From assembly GCA_045593985.1 (NCBI GenBank), contig JAZNXR010000002.1:1-64000 (forward strand): DNA of 64,000 nt, given 5' to 3'. The DNA comes from Colimorpha_A sp045593985. Lineage in GTDB: Bacteria > Bacillota > Clostridia > Oscillospirales > CAG-272. The notes beneath the pieces were generated by a model. The model searched no databases and was not told the DNA's origin. It saw only the letters and a program-made list of their open reading frames with translations. The position numbers were made by a program, and so were the translations under genes. Positions 25,006 through 33,610 of this stretch are shown here, one piece after another (within the stretch, counting starts at the first letter, position 1; the number at the start of each line of letters is the position of its first letter).

Positions 25006-25710
25006 ATGAAAGGTGTTTTGCTAAACACTTTAACGGTAATAGTGGGAAGCATACTCGGATGTCTGTTCAAAAAGGGACTTCCCAAAAGGGTGACCGATGC
25101 TGTCATGATCGGTCTCGGAGCGTGTACCGTCTATATAGGAATAGACGGAATGAGCGGCGGGAAAAATCCCCTTGTTTTGATTTTGTCGATTGCGCTTGGC
25201 GCTTCCCTTGGCTCGCTTCTCAAAATCGACGACGGAATACATAAGCTCGGTGATGCCCTTGAAAAGAAATTCCGCAAAAAGGAAGGCGGCGTGTCTCTAA
25301 GTGAGGGTGCAATCAGCGGGAGCCTCGTCTTTTGTGTCGGATCAATGACGATAGTCGGCTCGATAAATGCAGGCTTTGGCGATAATACAATGCTTTATAC
25401 GAAGTCGATCCTCGACCTCGTTTCCTCTACCGTGCTTGCATCAACGCTCGGTGTCGGCGTTCTTCTCTCAGCGGTGTTCGTCTTTGTTTTTCAGGGAGGT
25501 CTGGCGTTGCTCGCCGAATACATCGGGCCGCTGATGACCGATACGCTCATAGCGGAGCTGACCTGCGTCGGCTCACTAATGGTCGTGCTTATCGGCCTTA
25601 ACCTTATGAAAATAACGAAAATCAAGGTGGCAGACTTTCTCCCGGCACTTCTTTTTACGCCGTTGATCTCCTACCTTGTCGGCCTGCTTGTAAAGACGGG
25701 AGTGTTATAA
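25006..25710 (+). CDS. DUF554 family membrane protein
   Basis: A 234-residue polytopic protein of the DUF554 (YdfK-like) family. It starts GVLLNTLTVIVGSILGCLFK, has about seven membrane helices, and carries the family sequences GLGACTVYIGIDGM, EGAISGSLVFCVGSMTIVGS and LGVGVLLSA. The start ATG at 25006 has GAGGT upstream; a TTG at 24988 would only add six polar residues. Function is unknown; a transport role is often assumed. It shares one base with ispE. Confidence 0.88.
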   Translation: MKGVLLNTLTVIVGSILGCLFKKGLPKRVTDAVMIGLGACTVYIGIDGMSGGKNPLVLILSIALGASLGSLLKIDDGIHKLGDALEKKFRKKEGGVSLSEGAISGSLVFCVGSMTIVGSINAGFGDNTMLYTKSILDLVSSTVLASTLGVGVLLSAVFVFVFQGGLALLAEYIGPLMTDTLIAELTCVGSLMVVLIGLNLMKITKIKVADFLPALLFTPLISYLVGLLVKTGVL

Positions 25711-26540
25711 TGATAGTTGAAAAGGCGTATGCAAAGGTCAACCTCTATCTTGACGTGCTGAACAAGCGTGAGGACGGATATCATAATATTTTAAGCGTAA
25801 TGAGCGAGGTCAAAAGCGATCACTTCTGCGATACCGTCAGAGTAAGACGTGCAGAGGGAAGAAGCATGACCTGCACCGATCCTACCTTGACGGTAGGCGG
25901 TGATAACCTTTGCCTCAAGGCGGCAAATGCATTTTTCGATGCGCTCGGATCGGACGGCGGCTGCTTTATAGAGCTTGAAAAGCACCTGCCCCGTGAGGCG
26001 GGGCTCGGCGGCGGAAGCTCCGATGCGGCGGCAACACTTCGTGCGCTCAATCGCTTGTATGACGGCGCATTTACGGTCGAACAGCTTGCGGCTATCGGCG
26101 CAAAAGTCGGCGCAGACGTGCCGTTTTGCGTCGTCGGAGGGACTCAAATGTGCGAGGGAATAGGCGAAATAATGTCGCCGTTTCCTTCCTTGCCGAGCTG
26201 TCACATAGTGATAAGCGGCGGCATCGGTAAGGTGTCAACGCCCGAGGCGTACCGTGTGATCGACAATACCCCCCCAAGTGCTTGCGGCAATATCGAATTG
26301 CTCCGCACCGCTATGGAAAACGGCGACCTTGAGGGCGTCGGAAAATATATGTATAACCGCTTTGAGGATGCACTTCCATGCTGTCAGGCGGTCAAGAATG
26401 CATTTATACAAAACGGCGCAATAGGCACGCTTTTGTCCGGCTCAGGCTCGGCGGTCTTCGGTATTTTTGATAGCGAAAACGGTGCAAAAAACGCCCAAAA
26501 CGGGCTTATAAACGCCGGTTACAGCGCATTTTTGGTATAA
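25710..26540 (+). CDS. ispE: 4-diphosphocytidyl-2-C-methyl-D-erythritol kinase
   Basis: The GHMP kinase of the MEP isoprenoid pathway. The 276 residues show AYAKVNLYLDVLNKREDGYH at the start, the GHMP ATP loop PREAGLGGGSSDAAA (about 92-106) and the C-terminal GSGSAVFGIF. The TAATG overlap with the DUF554 gene suggests coupled translation. Confidence 0.96.
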   Translation: MIVEKAYAKVNLYLDVLNKREDGYHNILSVMSEVKSDHFCDTVRVRRAEGRSMTCTDPTLTVGGDNLCLKAANAFFDALGSDGGCFIELEKHLPREAGLGGGSSDAAATLRALNRLYDGAFTVEQLAAIGAKVGADVPFCVVGGTQMCEGIGEIMSPFPSLPSCHIVISGGIGKVSTPEAYRVIDNTPPSACGNIELLRTAMENGDLEGVGKYMYNRFEDALPCCQAVKNAFIQNGAIGTLLSGSGSAVFGIFDSENGAKNAQNGLINAGYSAFLV

Positions 26541-26550
26541 AATTGACGTA

Positions 26551-26586
26551 AAAAAACTCCGCAAGGATTTCCTTGCGGAGTTTTTT
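26551..26586. terminator. Bidirectional terminator between ispE and rsmG
   Basis: A6 then CTCCGCAAGGA, loop, TCCTTGCGGAG then T6: symmetric, serving both convergent genes. The last bases overlap the rsmG stop. Confidence 0.9.
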
Positions 26587-27295
26587 ATAACGGCTTTGAT
26601 GAAATTCTTGCGTAGGCGCGAGGGAACTGCGGAGGGGTGTCACGGCGTTTGTCAATGATGATAAGGCATCGCTCATCGCCCTCGCCGCCGACGAGAGTGA
26701 ATTTCTTGACCTCGCGCGGCTTGCCGCCGAGAGTGCCGATGCCCGAAAGCGCTTCGGAAAGCTCCTCGTCTGCAAGTCGGCTCTTCATTGATAAGAACAC
26801 GCCGCCGACCTTCAAAAACGGCAGACAAAGCTCCGAAAGAACGTTAAGGCGTGCGACCGCACGGGCGCTTACCGCAGTATAGCGCTGACGGTAGCTTCTG
26901 TTATTCGCAAGTATTTCGGCACGTGCCGAGATCGTTTTAAGGTTAGTTATGCCGAGCTTTTCGGCGGTTGTGCGTATAAAATCGATCTTCTTGCCCGTGC
27001 TGTCAAGGGCGGTGACCGAAATATCGGGGCGAAGGATCGCAAAGGGGAAGGCGGGAAGCCCTGCGCCGCTTCCGACGTCGAGCAGATCTGCGCCTTGCGG
27101 AATGTCCTTTACGCAGACGGCGCAGTCGGCAATATGCTTGATTATCGCCTCGTCGGGATCCTTTATTGCCGTGAGATTCGTCACCTTATTTGTTTCGAGA
27201 AGCTCGTACAGATAATCGGAGAGAAGCTTCGCTTGCGGATTGTTGACGGACACGCCGTTATCCTTTAATGCGGCCTTTATTTTTTCTGAATACAT
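26585..27295 (-). CDS. rsmG: 16S rRNA (guanine(527)-N7)-methyltransferase
   Basis: Methylates G527 of 16S rRNA; loss gives low-level streptomycin resistance. The 236 residues carry the SAM loop LLDVGSGAGLPAFPFAI (about 69-85) and TALDSTGKKIDFI. It is the last gene after mnmG, the usual mnmG-rsmG pairing, but the two are separated by a 170-bp palindromic element (27341-27510). Confidence 0.95.
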   Translation of the reverse strand: MYSEKIKAALKDNGVSVNNPQAKLLSDYLYELLETNKVTNLTAIKDPDEAIIKHIADCAVCVKDIPQGADLLDVGSGAGLPAFPFAILRPDISVTALDSTGKKIDFIRTTAEKLGITNLKTISARAEILANNRSYRQRYTAVSARAVARLNVLSELCLPFLKVGGVFLSMKSRLADEELSEALSGIGTLGGKPREVKKFTLVGGEGDERCLIIIDKRRDTPPQFPRAYARISSKPL

Positions 27296-27340
27296 TTTGA
27301 CCTCTGTGGGTGGGTTTAGTTGTGGCTATATTTTTATAAT

Positions 27341-27510
27341 GCCGTTCCTGCGAGATCCCGATGCCACAAGTGGCATCGCCCTACGGGTTCGACTGCATCC
27401 CGCCGTGTCATTCTGAGTGTAGCGAAGCGGAATCGAACGGCGAAGCCGCGCGAAGTGCAACGAAGCGGAATCTCGGCGGGATTACGCTCAGGATGACACG
27501 CAGGAACGGT
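27341..27510. repeat. Palindromic element between mnmG and rsmG
   Basis: Outer arms CCGTTCCTGCG (27342-27352) and CGCAGGAACGG (27499-27509) are exact complements; inner arms TGTCATTCTGAG (27406-27417) and CTCAGGATGACA (27487-27498) match with one mismatch. Inside are GATGCCACAAGTGGCATC and the phrase AGCGAAGCGGAATC, which occurs twice. The TGTCATTCTGAG...AGCGAAG pattern is a common bacterial interspersed repeat. Non-coding. Confidence 0.85.
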
Positions 27511-27511
27511 T

Positions 27512-29380
27512 TTACTCCTTCGCCTTAAGCCATATAAGAAGCACCGAGATATCTGCGGGGCTAACGCCGCTTATGCGTGAGGCCTGACCGATGTCGGAGG
27601 GCTTGATCTTATTAAGCTTCTGACGTGCTTCAAGGCGAAGTCCGTCGATCTTCGAATAGTCGATGTCGGGCGAGAGCTTCTTTTCGGAGAGCTTTTCAAG
27701 CTTCTTCGCCTCGTTTTTCTGGCGCTCGATATAGCCCTCGTATTTGATCATTACCTCCGCCTCGTAGCGAACACGGTAGGGCAGCTGCGGTCTGGTTATG
27801 TCAAATTCGGCAAGCATATCGTAGCTGACCTGCGGTCGACGGAGCAGATCGGATAGGCGCATTCCCGTTGTCATGGGAACGGTGCCCGCCTCGGTGAGAA
27901 GCGCATTCAGCTTGTCGGACGGGGGGATCGACGTTTTGCTCAAACGTCTGATCTCCTCCCTTATCATTTCCTGCTCGGACAGATACGCTTCGTAGCGCTT
28001 ATCGCTGATAAGTCCTGCGTATCTGCCGTATTCGATAAGGCGTTCTTCGGCGTTATCCTGACGGAGAAGCAGGCGATATTCCGAGCGAGAGGTCATGATC
28101 CTGTACGGCTCATTCGTGCCCTTTGTGACGAGATCGTCAATGAGCGTTCCGATATATGAGCTGTCACGCGAGAGGATTATCTGCTCTCTGCCCTGGAGGG
28201 AGAGGGCGGCGTTGATGCCGGCGATAAGTCCTTGCGCCGCGGCTTCCTCGTAGCCCGAGGTGCCGTTGAACTGACCTGCGCCGTAGAGCCCGTTTATGCT
28301 CTTGAATTCGAGTGTCGGGTAAAGCTCTGTCGGATCGCAGCAGTCGTACTCAATAGCGTAGGCATTGCGCATCACCTGCGCATTTTCGAAGCCTATTATT
28401 GAATGAAGCATATCCTCCTGAACGTCCTCGGGAAGTGAGGACGAGAAGCCCTGAAGGTACATCTCGTCGGTATCTGCGCCCGTCGGCTCAAGGAAGAGCT
28501 GATGCCGTTCCTTATCGGAAAAACGCACGACCTTATCCTCGATGCTCGGGCAATAGCGTGGGCCGACACCCTCGATCACGCCTGAATAGAGGGGCGATCG
28601 GTGGAGGTTTGAACGTATTATTTCATGTGTTTTGCCATTTGTATAGGCGGTATGACAGGGAATTTGCGTGATGCCGTTCAGCGCTTCGGGATCGGTATCA
28701 CGTGAATACGGCGTTATATATTCTTCACCGTCCTGGCGTTCGAGAATATCAAGATTGACCGAACGGCGGTGTATTCTTGCGGGAGTGCCTGTTTTGAAGC
28801 GGCGAAGGGAAATTCCAAGCTCACGGAGATTATCCGAGAGTCCCTTTGACGGAAGCATTCCGTCGGGGCCTGACGAAAAGGCATTTTCACCGACAACTAT
28901 ACGGCTGTCAAGATAGGTTCCGCTTGCGATAATGACGGCGTCACATTCCCATTCTGTGCCGAGTGCGGTGACAACACCTGTGACCTTGCCGTCCGAAACG
29001 AGAATTTTTACGATCTCTGCTTGGACAAGGCGCAGATTCTCTGTATTTTCGATAACGCCTTTCATCACCGAACGGTATTTCAAGCGGTCTGCCTGTATTC
29101 TTTTTGAACGTACGGCAGGGCCTTTGCCTGTGTTGAGCGTTCGGCTTTGAAGGGTTACCTTATCGGCACTTCTGCCCATTTCACCGCCGAGAGCATCTAT
29201 TTCAAAGACAAGGTGGCCTTTGCCTGTGCCGCCGATCGAGGGGTTGCAGGGCATATTGCCGATGGCATCGAGGTTCATCGTGAAAAGAACCGTGTCAATG
29301 CCCATTCGTGCCGAAGCGAGCGCTGCTTCAATGCCCGCATGACCTGCGCCGATGACGGAGATTTTCGTGGTTTTTATCAT
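27512..29380 (-). CDS. mnmG: tRNA uridine-5-carboxymethylaminomethyl modification enzyme MnmG
   Basis: The FAD protein that, with MnmE, adds the cmnm5 group to U34 of several tRNAs. 622 residues from ATG at 29380: the FAD-binding start ISVIGAGHAGIEAALA, then PCNPSIGGTGKGHLV, a middle catalytic part, and the C-terminal helical region. The frame stays open for 33 more codons upstream, but that extension (to 29479) is the read-through of a palindromic repeat and is not part of the protein. mnmE is not in the window. Confidence 0.95.
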   Translation of the reverse strand: MIKTTKISVIGAGHAGIEAALASARMGIDTVLFTMNLDAIGNMPCNPSIGGTGKGHLVFEIDALGGEMGRSADKVTLQSRTLNTGKGPAVRSKRIQADRLKYRSVMKGVIENTENLRLVQAEIVKILVSDGKVTGVVTALGTEWECDAVIIASGTYLDSRIVVGENAFSSGPDGMLPSKGLSDNLRELGISLRRFKTGTPARIHRRSVNLDILERQDGEEYITPYSRDTDPEALNGITQIPCHTAYTNGKTHEIIRSNLHRSPLYSGVIEGVGPRYCPSIEDKVVRFSDKERHQLFLEPTGADTDEMYLQGFSSSLPEDVQEDMLHSIIGFENAQVMRNAYAIEYDCCDPTELYPTLEFKSINGLYGAGQFNGTSGYEEAAAQGLIAGINAALSLQGREQIILSRDSSYIGTLIDDLVTKGTNEPYRIMTSRSEYRLLLRQDNAEERLIEYGRYAGLISDKRYEAYLSEQEMIREEIRRLSKTSIPPSDKLNALLTEAGTVPMTTGMRLSDLLRRPQVSYDMLAEFDITRPQLPYRVRYEAEVMIKYEGYIERQKNEAKKLEKLSEKKLSPDIDYSKIDGLRLEARQKLNKIKPSDIGQASRISGVSPADISVLLIWLKAKE

Positions 29381-29404
29381 CGTATTTTCCGTAAAAGTGT
29401 TATT

Positions 29405-29516
29405 TGCCTCGCCCTTTGGGAGAGGTGTCGGTCGAAGACCGACGGAGAGGGTAAAAATATCTTTGAGATCCCCTCTCACCGCCTAAAGGCGGAGCTCCCC
29501 CGGAGGGGGAGCCTTA
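29405..29516. repeat. TTGCCTCGCCC-type palindromic repeat
   Basis: TTGCCTCGCCC...GGGAGAGGTG, hairpin GTCGGTC-GAA-GACCGAC, CGGAGAGGG; then CCCCTCTCACC, hairpin CCGCC-TAAA-GGCGG, GAGCTCCCCC...GGGGGAGCC. The hairpin stems differ from those of the copy at 32108 while still pairing. Confidence 0.85.
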
Positions 29517-29524
29517 TGGACATA

Positions 29525-30076
29525 TTATCTTTTCTCAACAAGGAAGAAAAACGGTGACGTCGGAGAATTGACTATACGCAGCTGCGAAACACAGATCTTA
29601 CGCCTGTCGAGGGTGGAAAAATACTCGGTGAGCATATTGCCCTCAAGCGTTCCTTCCTCGTGACCGGGGTAGACTGCGATAAGAAGTCCGCCGTCATCCT
29701 CAAGAAGGCGCAAGGCGGCTTCAACTGCTTGCATTGTTGACTCACGCAGGGTGGTTACCGTCTTATCCGAGCCGGGCAGGTAGCCGAGGTTGAACATTCC
29801 TGCGCAGATAGGCTCCTTTACGTATTTTTCTACGTTTGCGTGCGAATCGAGGATCAAGGTGTAATTCTTCGGGCAACCGCTTTCCGAAAGGAGTCTTTCG
29901 GAGCTTGCAAGAGCCGCCTCCTGTATATCGAAAGCGTAAACCTTGCCGTTTTCCCCAACCTTTTCAGATAGCCAGAGGGTATCGTGACCGTTGCCCATCG
30001 TAAAATCGACAACCGTGCCGCCTTCTCTTATATGGCCTTCTATAAACTGTTTTTCTACTGTTAATAAATCTATCAT
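29525..30076 (-). CDS. ytqB: Class I SAM methyltransferase, YtqB-like (rRNA methylase family)
   Basis: A 183-residue SAM-dependent methyltransferase of the putative rRNA methylase family that includes Bacillus YtqB/MnmM, the enzyme reported to finish mnm5 at tRNA U34. The SAM loop is VVDFTMGNGHDTLWL (about 23-37), and MFNLGYLPGSDK matches the family motif IV region. The start is taken as ATG at 30076, which overlaps the pgsA stop by four bases; a TTG at 30100 would add eight residues. mnmG, which acts on the same tRNA base, follows in the same direction. Confidence 0.85.
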   Translation of the reverse strand: MIDLLTVEKQFIEGHIREGGTVVDFTMGNGHDTLWLSEKVGENGKVYAFDIQEAALASSERLLSESGCPKNYTLILDSHANVEKYVKEPICAGMFNLGYLPGSDKTVTTLRESTMQAVEAALRLLEDDGGLLIAVYPGHEEGTLEGNMLTEYFSTLDRRKICVSQLRIVNSPTSPFFFLVEKR

Positions 30077-30660
30077 TTGCTCGGATTGATATAAGGCCAA
30101 TACGCCTTGAAGTAGTTAAGTCCCGAAACGAGGGTTGCGATCGCCGAAATTCCTACGAGGACATAGGTTGCGATATTATAGGTGTTGATTCCCGTGATGC
30201 GGCAGAAGATCGGCTCAACGATCGCGACGATAACCGCTATCATCTGCGAAACGGTCTTGATCTTGCCCATGATATCTGCGGCGATTACGACCTTCGACGA
30301 TACGATCATACGAAGCGAGGTGACGGCAAGCTCACGGAAGAAGATTATGAAGAGGCACCAGAACATGAAGGTTACGAAAACCTTATCGTTGTGATGCTTT
30401 ACGAGAAGTGCAAGGTAAGAGCCGATTATGAGAAGCTTGTCGGCAACGGGATCGAGAAACTTGCCGAAATCGGTAACAAGGTCATACTTGCGAGCGATTT
30501 TTCCGTCGAGCATATCGGTAAGGGATGTGAGCGAGAAAAGCAAAAGACCTATTATGCCGAACAGAATATCGAGGTCGGGGTTAAAGTTAAAAGCGATGAA
30601 GAACATACAGAAGGGGACAAGTATTATACGGAGAATTGTAAGCTTATTCGGTAGATTCAT
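30073..30660 (-). CDS. pgsA: CDP-diacylglycerol-glycerol-3-phosphate 3-phosphatidyltransferase
   Basis: Makes phosphatidylglycerophosphate, the first step to phosphatidylglycerol. The 195-residue membrane protein starts NLPNKLTILRIILVPF and holds the CDP-alcohol motif DMLDGKIARKYDLVTDFGKF with LDPVADK after it (about 49-75). About five membrane helices. AGAGGA precedes the ATG. It lies between rimO and ytqB; rimO-pgsA is a common linkage. Confidence 0.93.
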   Translation of the reverse strand: MNLPNKLTILRIILVPFCMFFIAFNFNPDLDILFGIIGLLLFSLTSLTDMLDGKIARKYDLVTDFGKFLDPVADKLLIIGSYLALLVKHHNDKVFVTFMFWCLFIIFFRELAVTSLRMIVSSKVVIAADIMGKIKTVSQMIAVIVAIVEPIFCRITGINTYNIATYVLVGISAIATLVSGLNYFKAYWPYINPSK

Positions 30661-30675
30661 TTTGGTTTCCTCTCA

Positions 30676-32004
30676 TTAAATCATTTCGCCGTACAGATCG
30701 TAATCAATGGCGTCGGTAATTTTTATCGTTACAAACTCGCCCTCTTTGGGCTTCTTTTTTGAGGCAAAGTAAACTTTGCCGTCAATTTCGGGGGCATCTG
30801 CCTCGCTACGTCCGAAATAGGTTTCCGCAACGGGATCAAAGCCCTCGCAGAGGACGGTTACCGTCTTGCCTATTTTGCCACGGTTAAGCTCCTCGTGAAT
30901 GTCGAGCTGGAGAGCCATTATTTCATCGTAGCGATCCTGCTTCGTCTGCTCGTCGATCTGATTTGGCAGATCGTAAGCGGGCGTATCCTCCTCACGTGAA
31001 TAGGGGAATGCGCCGAAGCGATCGAACTTTGCTTCCTTGATGTACTCGCAAAGCTCGGTGAAGTCCTCCTCGGTCTCACCGGGGAAGCCGACGATGGCCG
31101 TTGTTCTTATCACGATTCCCGGAACACGCTCACGGAGACGCTTTACCGTGTCACGGACACAGGCACCGTCGCCGTGTCGATTCATTGCTTTCAGCATATT
31201 ATCGGAAATGTGCTGTATCGGCAGGTCGATGTATTTTACTACTCGGCTGTTATTTGCAATTTCATTGACAAGCTCATCAGTTATTTTATCGGGATAGCAG
31301 TAGAGCAGGCGGAACCAGGGAATCGAGGTTTCCTTCGTCAGCTCACGGATAAGGCGGGCAAGCGAATATTCGCCGTAGATGTCAAGGCCGTATCTGGACG
31401 TATCCTGCGCAACTATCACAAGCTCCTTTACGCCCAGCTCCTCAAGCGATTTTGCTTCATCAACGATATCCTCGATCTTGCGGCTGCGGAATGAGCCTCG
31501 GATATTCGGAATTGCGCAGTAGGAGCAGCGGTTGTCACAGCCCTCGGCTACCTTTATGTAAGCGGTATAATCAGGCGTTGTAACAACTCTTTCGCCGCCG
31601 AGGACAAGAGATTCGTTCGGCTCGCATGAGAGGTATTTTTCTCCCCTTGTAACGGCTTCAACCGCCTTTACTATATTGTGGATGCTGCCCGTTCCGACAA
31701 CTGCGTCTACCTCGGGAAGCTCCTCAAATATTTGCTCACGGTAGCGCTCGGCAAGACATCCGCAGCAGATTATTCCTTTTAGCTTTCTGTTTTTCTTCAG
31801 CCACGCGACATCAAGAATGTTGTCGATAGCCTCCTGCTTTGCGCTCTCTATGAAGCCGCAGGTGTTTACGATTATTATATCTGCTTCAATATCCTCGGGG
31901 GTAATGTCGTAGCCTGCAGTGACAAGCTCGTGAAGCATTACCTCGGTGTCTATCTGGTTTTTCGGACAGCCGAGCGAGATGAAGCCGATTACCGGTTTTT
32001 TCAT
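30676..32004 (-). CDS. rimO: Ribosomal protein S12 methylthiotransferase RimO
   Basis: A radical-SAM enzyme that methylthiolates an aspartate of ribosomal protein S12. 442 residues: the N-terminal MTTase domain with SLGCPKNQIDTE and further cysteines (NTCGFIESA, CCGCLAER), the radical-SAM motif EGCDNRCSYCAIP (about 152-164), and a C-terminal TRAM domain. The start at 32004 (MKKPVIGF) has GAGGA upstream. The 70 codons open upstream of it are read-through of promoter and repeat and contain the -10 element, so they are not coding. Confidence 0.95.
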   Translation of the reverse strand: MKKPVIGFISLGCPKNQIDTEVMLHELVTAGYDITPEDIEADIIIVNTCGFIESAKQEAIDNILDVAWLKKNRKLKGIICCGCLAERYREQIFEELPEVDAVVGTGSIHNIVKAVEAVTRGEKYLSCEPNESLVLGGERVVTTPDYTAYIKVAEGCDNRCSYCAIPNIRGSFRSRKIEDIVDEAKSLEELGVKELVIVAQDTSRYGLDIYGEYSLARLIRELTKETSIPWFRLLYCYPDKITDELVNEIANNSRVVKYIDLPIQHISDNMLKAMNRHGDGACVRDTVKRLRERVPGIVIRTTAIVGFPGETEEDFTELCEYIKEAKFDRFGAFPYSREEDTPAYDLPNQIDEQTKQDRYDEIMALQLDIHEELNRGKIGKTVTVLCEGFDPVAETYFGRSEADAPEIDGKVYFASKKKPKEGEFVTIKITDAIDYDLYGEMI

Positions 32005-32043
32005 TTTTATTCCTCGTTTTATGTTAGATGTGCATACACAATA

Positions 32044-32072
32044 ATTATAATACTTTTGGGCTGATATGTCAA
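32044..32072 (-). promoter_or_regulatory. Promoter of rimO
   Basis: A perfect match on the minus strand: TTGACA (32067-32072), 17 bases, TATAAT (32044-32049). It shows that translation must start at 32004, not upstream. Confidence 0.88.
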
Positions 32073-32107
32073 GGAAAAAGGAAAGCAAAATCGGTAAGAG
32101 CGTTGTT

Positions 32108-32206
32108 TTGCCTCGCCCTACGGGAGAGGTGTCAACCGAAGGTTGACGGAGAGGGGAAATCGCCCTCTCACCCGACTTCGTCGGGAGCTCCCCCCAAGGG
32201 GGAGCC
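32108..32206. repeat. TTGCCTCGCCC-type palindromic repeat
   Basis: Same frame as 29405-29516, with hairpins GTCAACC-GAA-GGTTGAC and CCCGAC-TTC-GTCGGG. Both stems changed relative to the other copy and both still pair. Confidence 0.85.
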
Positions 32207-32212
32207 AACAAC

Positions 32213-32240
32213 AAAAAGCACCCTTTCGGGTGCTTTTTGT
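32213..32240 (-). terminator. Terminator of the thyA operon
   Basis: AAAAAGCACCC, loop, GGGTGCTTTTT; a T5 tail on either strand. It follows the stop of the lipoprotein gene. Confidence 0.85.
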
Positions 32241-32241
32241 A

Positions 32242-33600
32242 TTACTGATAATTGCTATACCAAACGCGGCACTTATAGAAGCGTCCCATCGTTGACGGAA
32301 TGGTGCTGACGATGTTCGAGCCGTTCGGAATATAGGTAAGGTAGGTGGTGTTCCAGCCGCCGCCCTGACCGTTATCGTTTCCGCCGTCGTAGAACATATA
32401 GATCTGGTCGCCGTTTAAGAATCTGCCGACGCCCTTAACGTGCTCTGTCGTAGCGCCGACTACGCCCTCGTAAGCGTCCTTTACGGTCTTATTGACCTTA
32501 TCGTAGATATAGACGTGAGATGCGGTCGAGATTATGAGCCAATCATCGTTTCCGAAGTAGGGCTGAAGGTCGTGCAGACCGCGTTCCGGCGTGGTGAAGC
32601 TCATTTCCTCGTCCTTTACGACGGTTACGGAGCCGTCATCGTTAGCGGTTACCTTATAGGCGTAGAGCATATCATTTCCTGCTGCCCAGAGGAGCTCATT
32701 CTTTGGATCCCAGAGGACGCCGTGTGCGTTCTGATACGGGATCTCCAATCTGATCTTCGTAGGATCGTCGCTGTTCAGATTGTAGAAATGGATATCGTGG
32801 CCGACGGTGCCGCCGACGGCGATCACGCCGTTAGGCATAAGCTCGACGCTGTGCGAGTTTTCGGGAGCGTCATTTATCTGCCAGAGGATCTCCTTCGTTT
32901 CGAAGGACACCATCTCGACGTGCGTTCCGACCGTGATGAGGACTACGTCGCCGTAGGTCGGGTGGTTACGAAGCTTGAAGCCGCTGATTCCTGGGGTGGG
33001 CTTGCTCGCCCAGACGAGGGACGTTGCGTCCATTCGTCCGACAGAGATATCGTATACCTCTACGCATCTTGTCGTCTGGTTTGCCATTCCTACCAACATT
33101 TCGCTGTGTCCTCCTACGGTGCCTGTTATATTGAGTGTTTTGGGAACTGATTTGTTTTCGTAGTTTATTGCTGCAAGAAGTGCGCCGACTCCGCGGGAAA
33201 GCGCTATATCGCTTCCGCCCACGACTACTATTCTTCTGCCCATAACCTTGACTCTGTATTCGTTTTCAGCGATGCCTTCGGCGAGGGCCTTTGATTCTTC
33301 TCTGCCGGTGTCTCCGACAAGGAAGTAATAACCGTTTTTGTCGTCGCTGTTTGCGGGAACGTAGGTTACGCGGAAAACTCCGCCGACGTTTTTGCGAAGC
33401 TCGGAGCTCAAAAGCTGCGTGACGCTGTTAACGACCGATCCCGCCTTGGAGTAGGATATGATAGTAAACTGTGCCTTTCCGTCTTTATCTACGAGAGAAA
33501 GGTCAGGGCTTTCCGCCTCGGGCTTTTCCTGCTTTGCTCCGCAGGATGCGAGGGTGAAAAGCATCGTGAAGGCTAAAAGAACAGTGATCAGCTTTTTCAT
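32242..33600 (-). CDS. DUF6528-like beta-propeller lipoprotein
   Basis: A 452-residue lipoprotein with lipobox TLASC (Cys20). After a linker, residues ~45-150 form a small domain, and 160-450 look like a beta-propeller: repeated blades such as NQTTRCVEVYDIS, GDVVLITVGTHVEMVSF and HDIHFYNLNSDD. It resembles the DUF6528 family; no enzymatic motif is seen. The start at 33600 is favoured over the ATG at 33606, because AGGT would be only one base away from the latter. It follows the DUF6062 gene by ten bases. Confidence 0.78.
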   Translation of the reverse strand: MKKLITVLLAFTMLFTLASCGAKQEKPEAESPDLSLVDKDGKAQFTIISYSKAGSVVNSVTQLLSSELRKNVGGVFRVTYVPANSDDKNGYYFLVGDTGREESKALAEGIAENEYRVKVMGRRIVVVGGSDIALSRGVGALLAAINYENKSVPKTLNITGTVGGHSEMLVGMANQTTRCVEVYDISVGRMDATSLVWASKPTPGISGFKLRNHPTYGDVVLITVGTHVEMVSFETKEILWQINDAPENSHSVELMPNGVIAVGGTVGHDIHFYNLNSDDPTKIRLEIPYQNAHGVLWDPKNELLWAAGNDMLYAYKVTANDDGSVTVVKDEEMSFTTPERGLHDLQPYFGNDDWLIISTASHVYIYDKVNKTVKDAYEGVVGATTEHVKGVGRFLNGDQIYMFYDGGNDNGQGGGWNTTYLTYIPNGSNIVSTIPSTMGRFYKCRVWYSNYQ

Positions 33601-33610
33601 AATCATTACC

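Noticed and set aside
29381..29479. N-terminal extension of mnmG
   Set aside because: These 33 codons are read-through of the palindromic repeat at 29405-29516; family alignment begins at the ATG at 29380.
32005..32214. N-terminal extension of rimO
   Set aside because: The extension runs through a perfect sigma-A promoter and a repeat; the normal RimO start is at 32004.
32440..33150. 236-codon plus-strand frame
   Set aside because: Antisense to the DUF6528-like lipoprotein gene.
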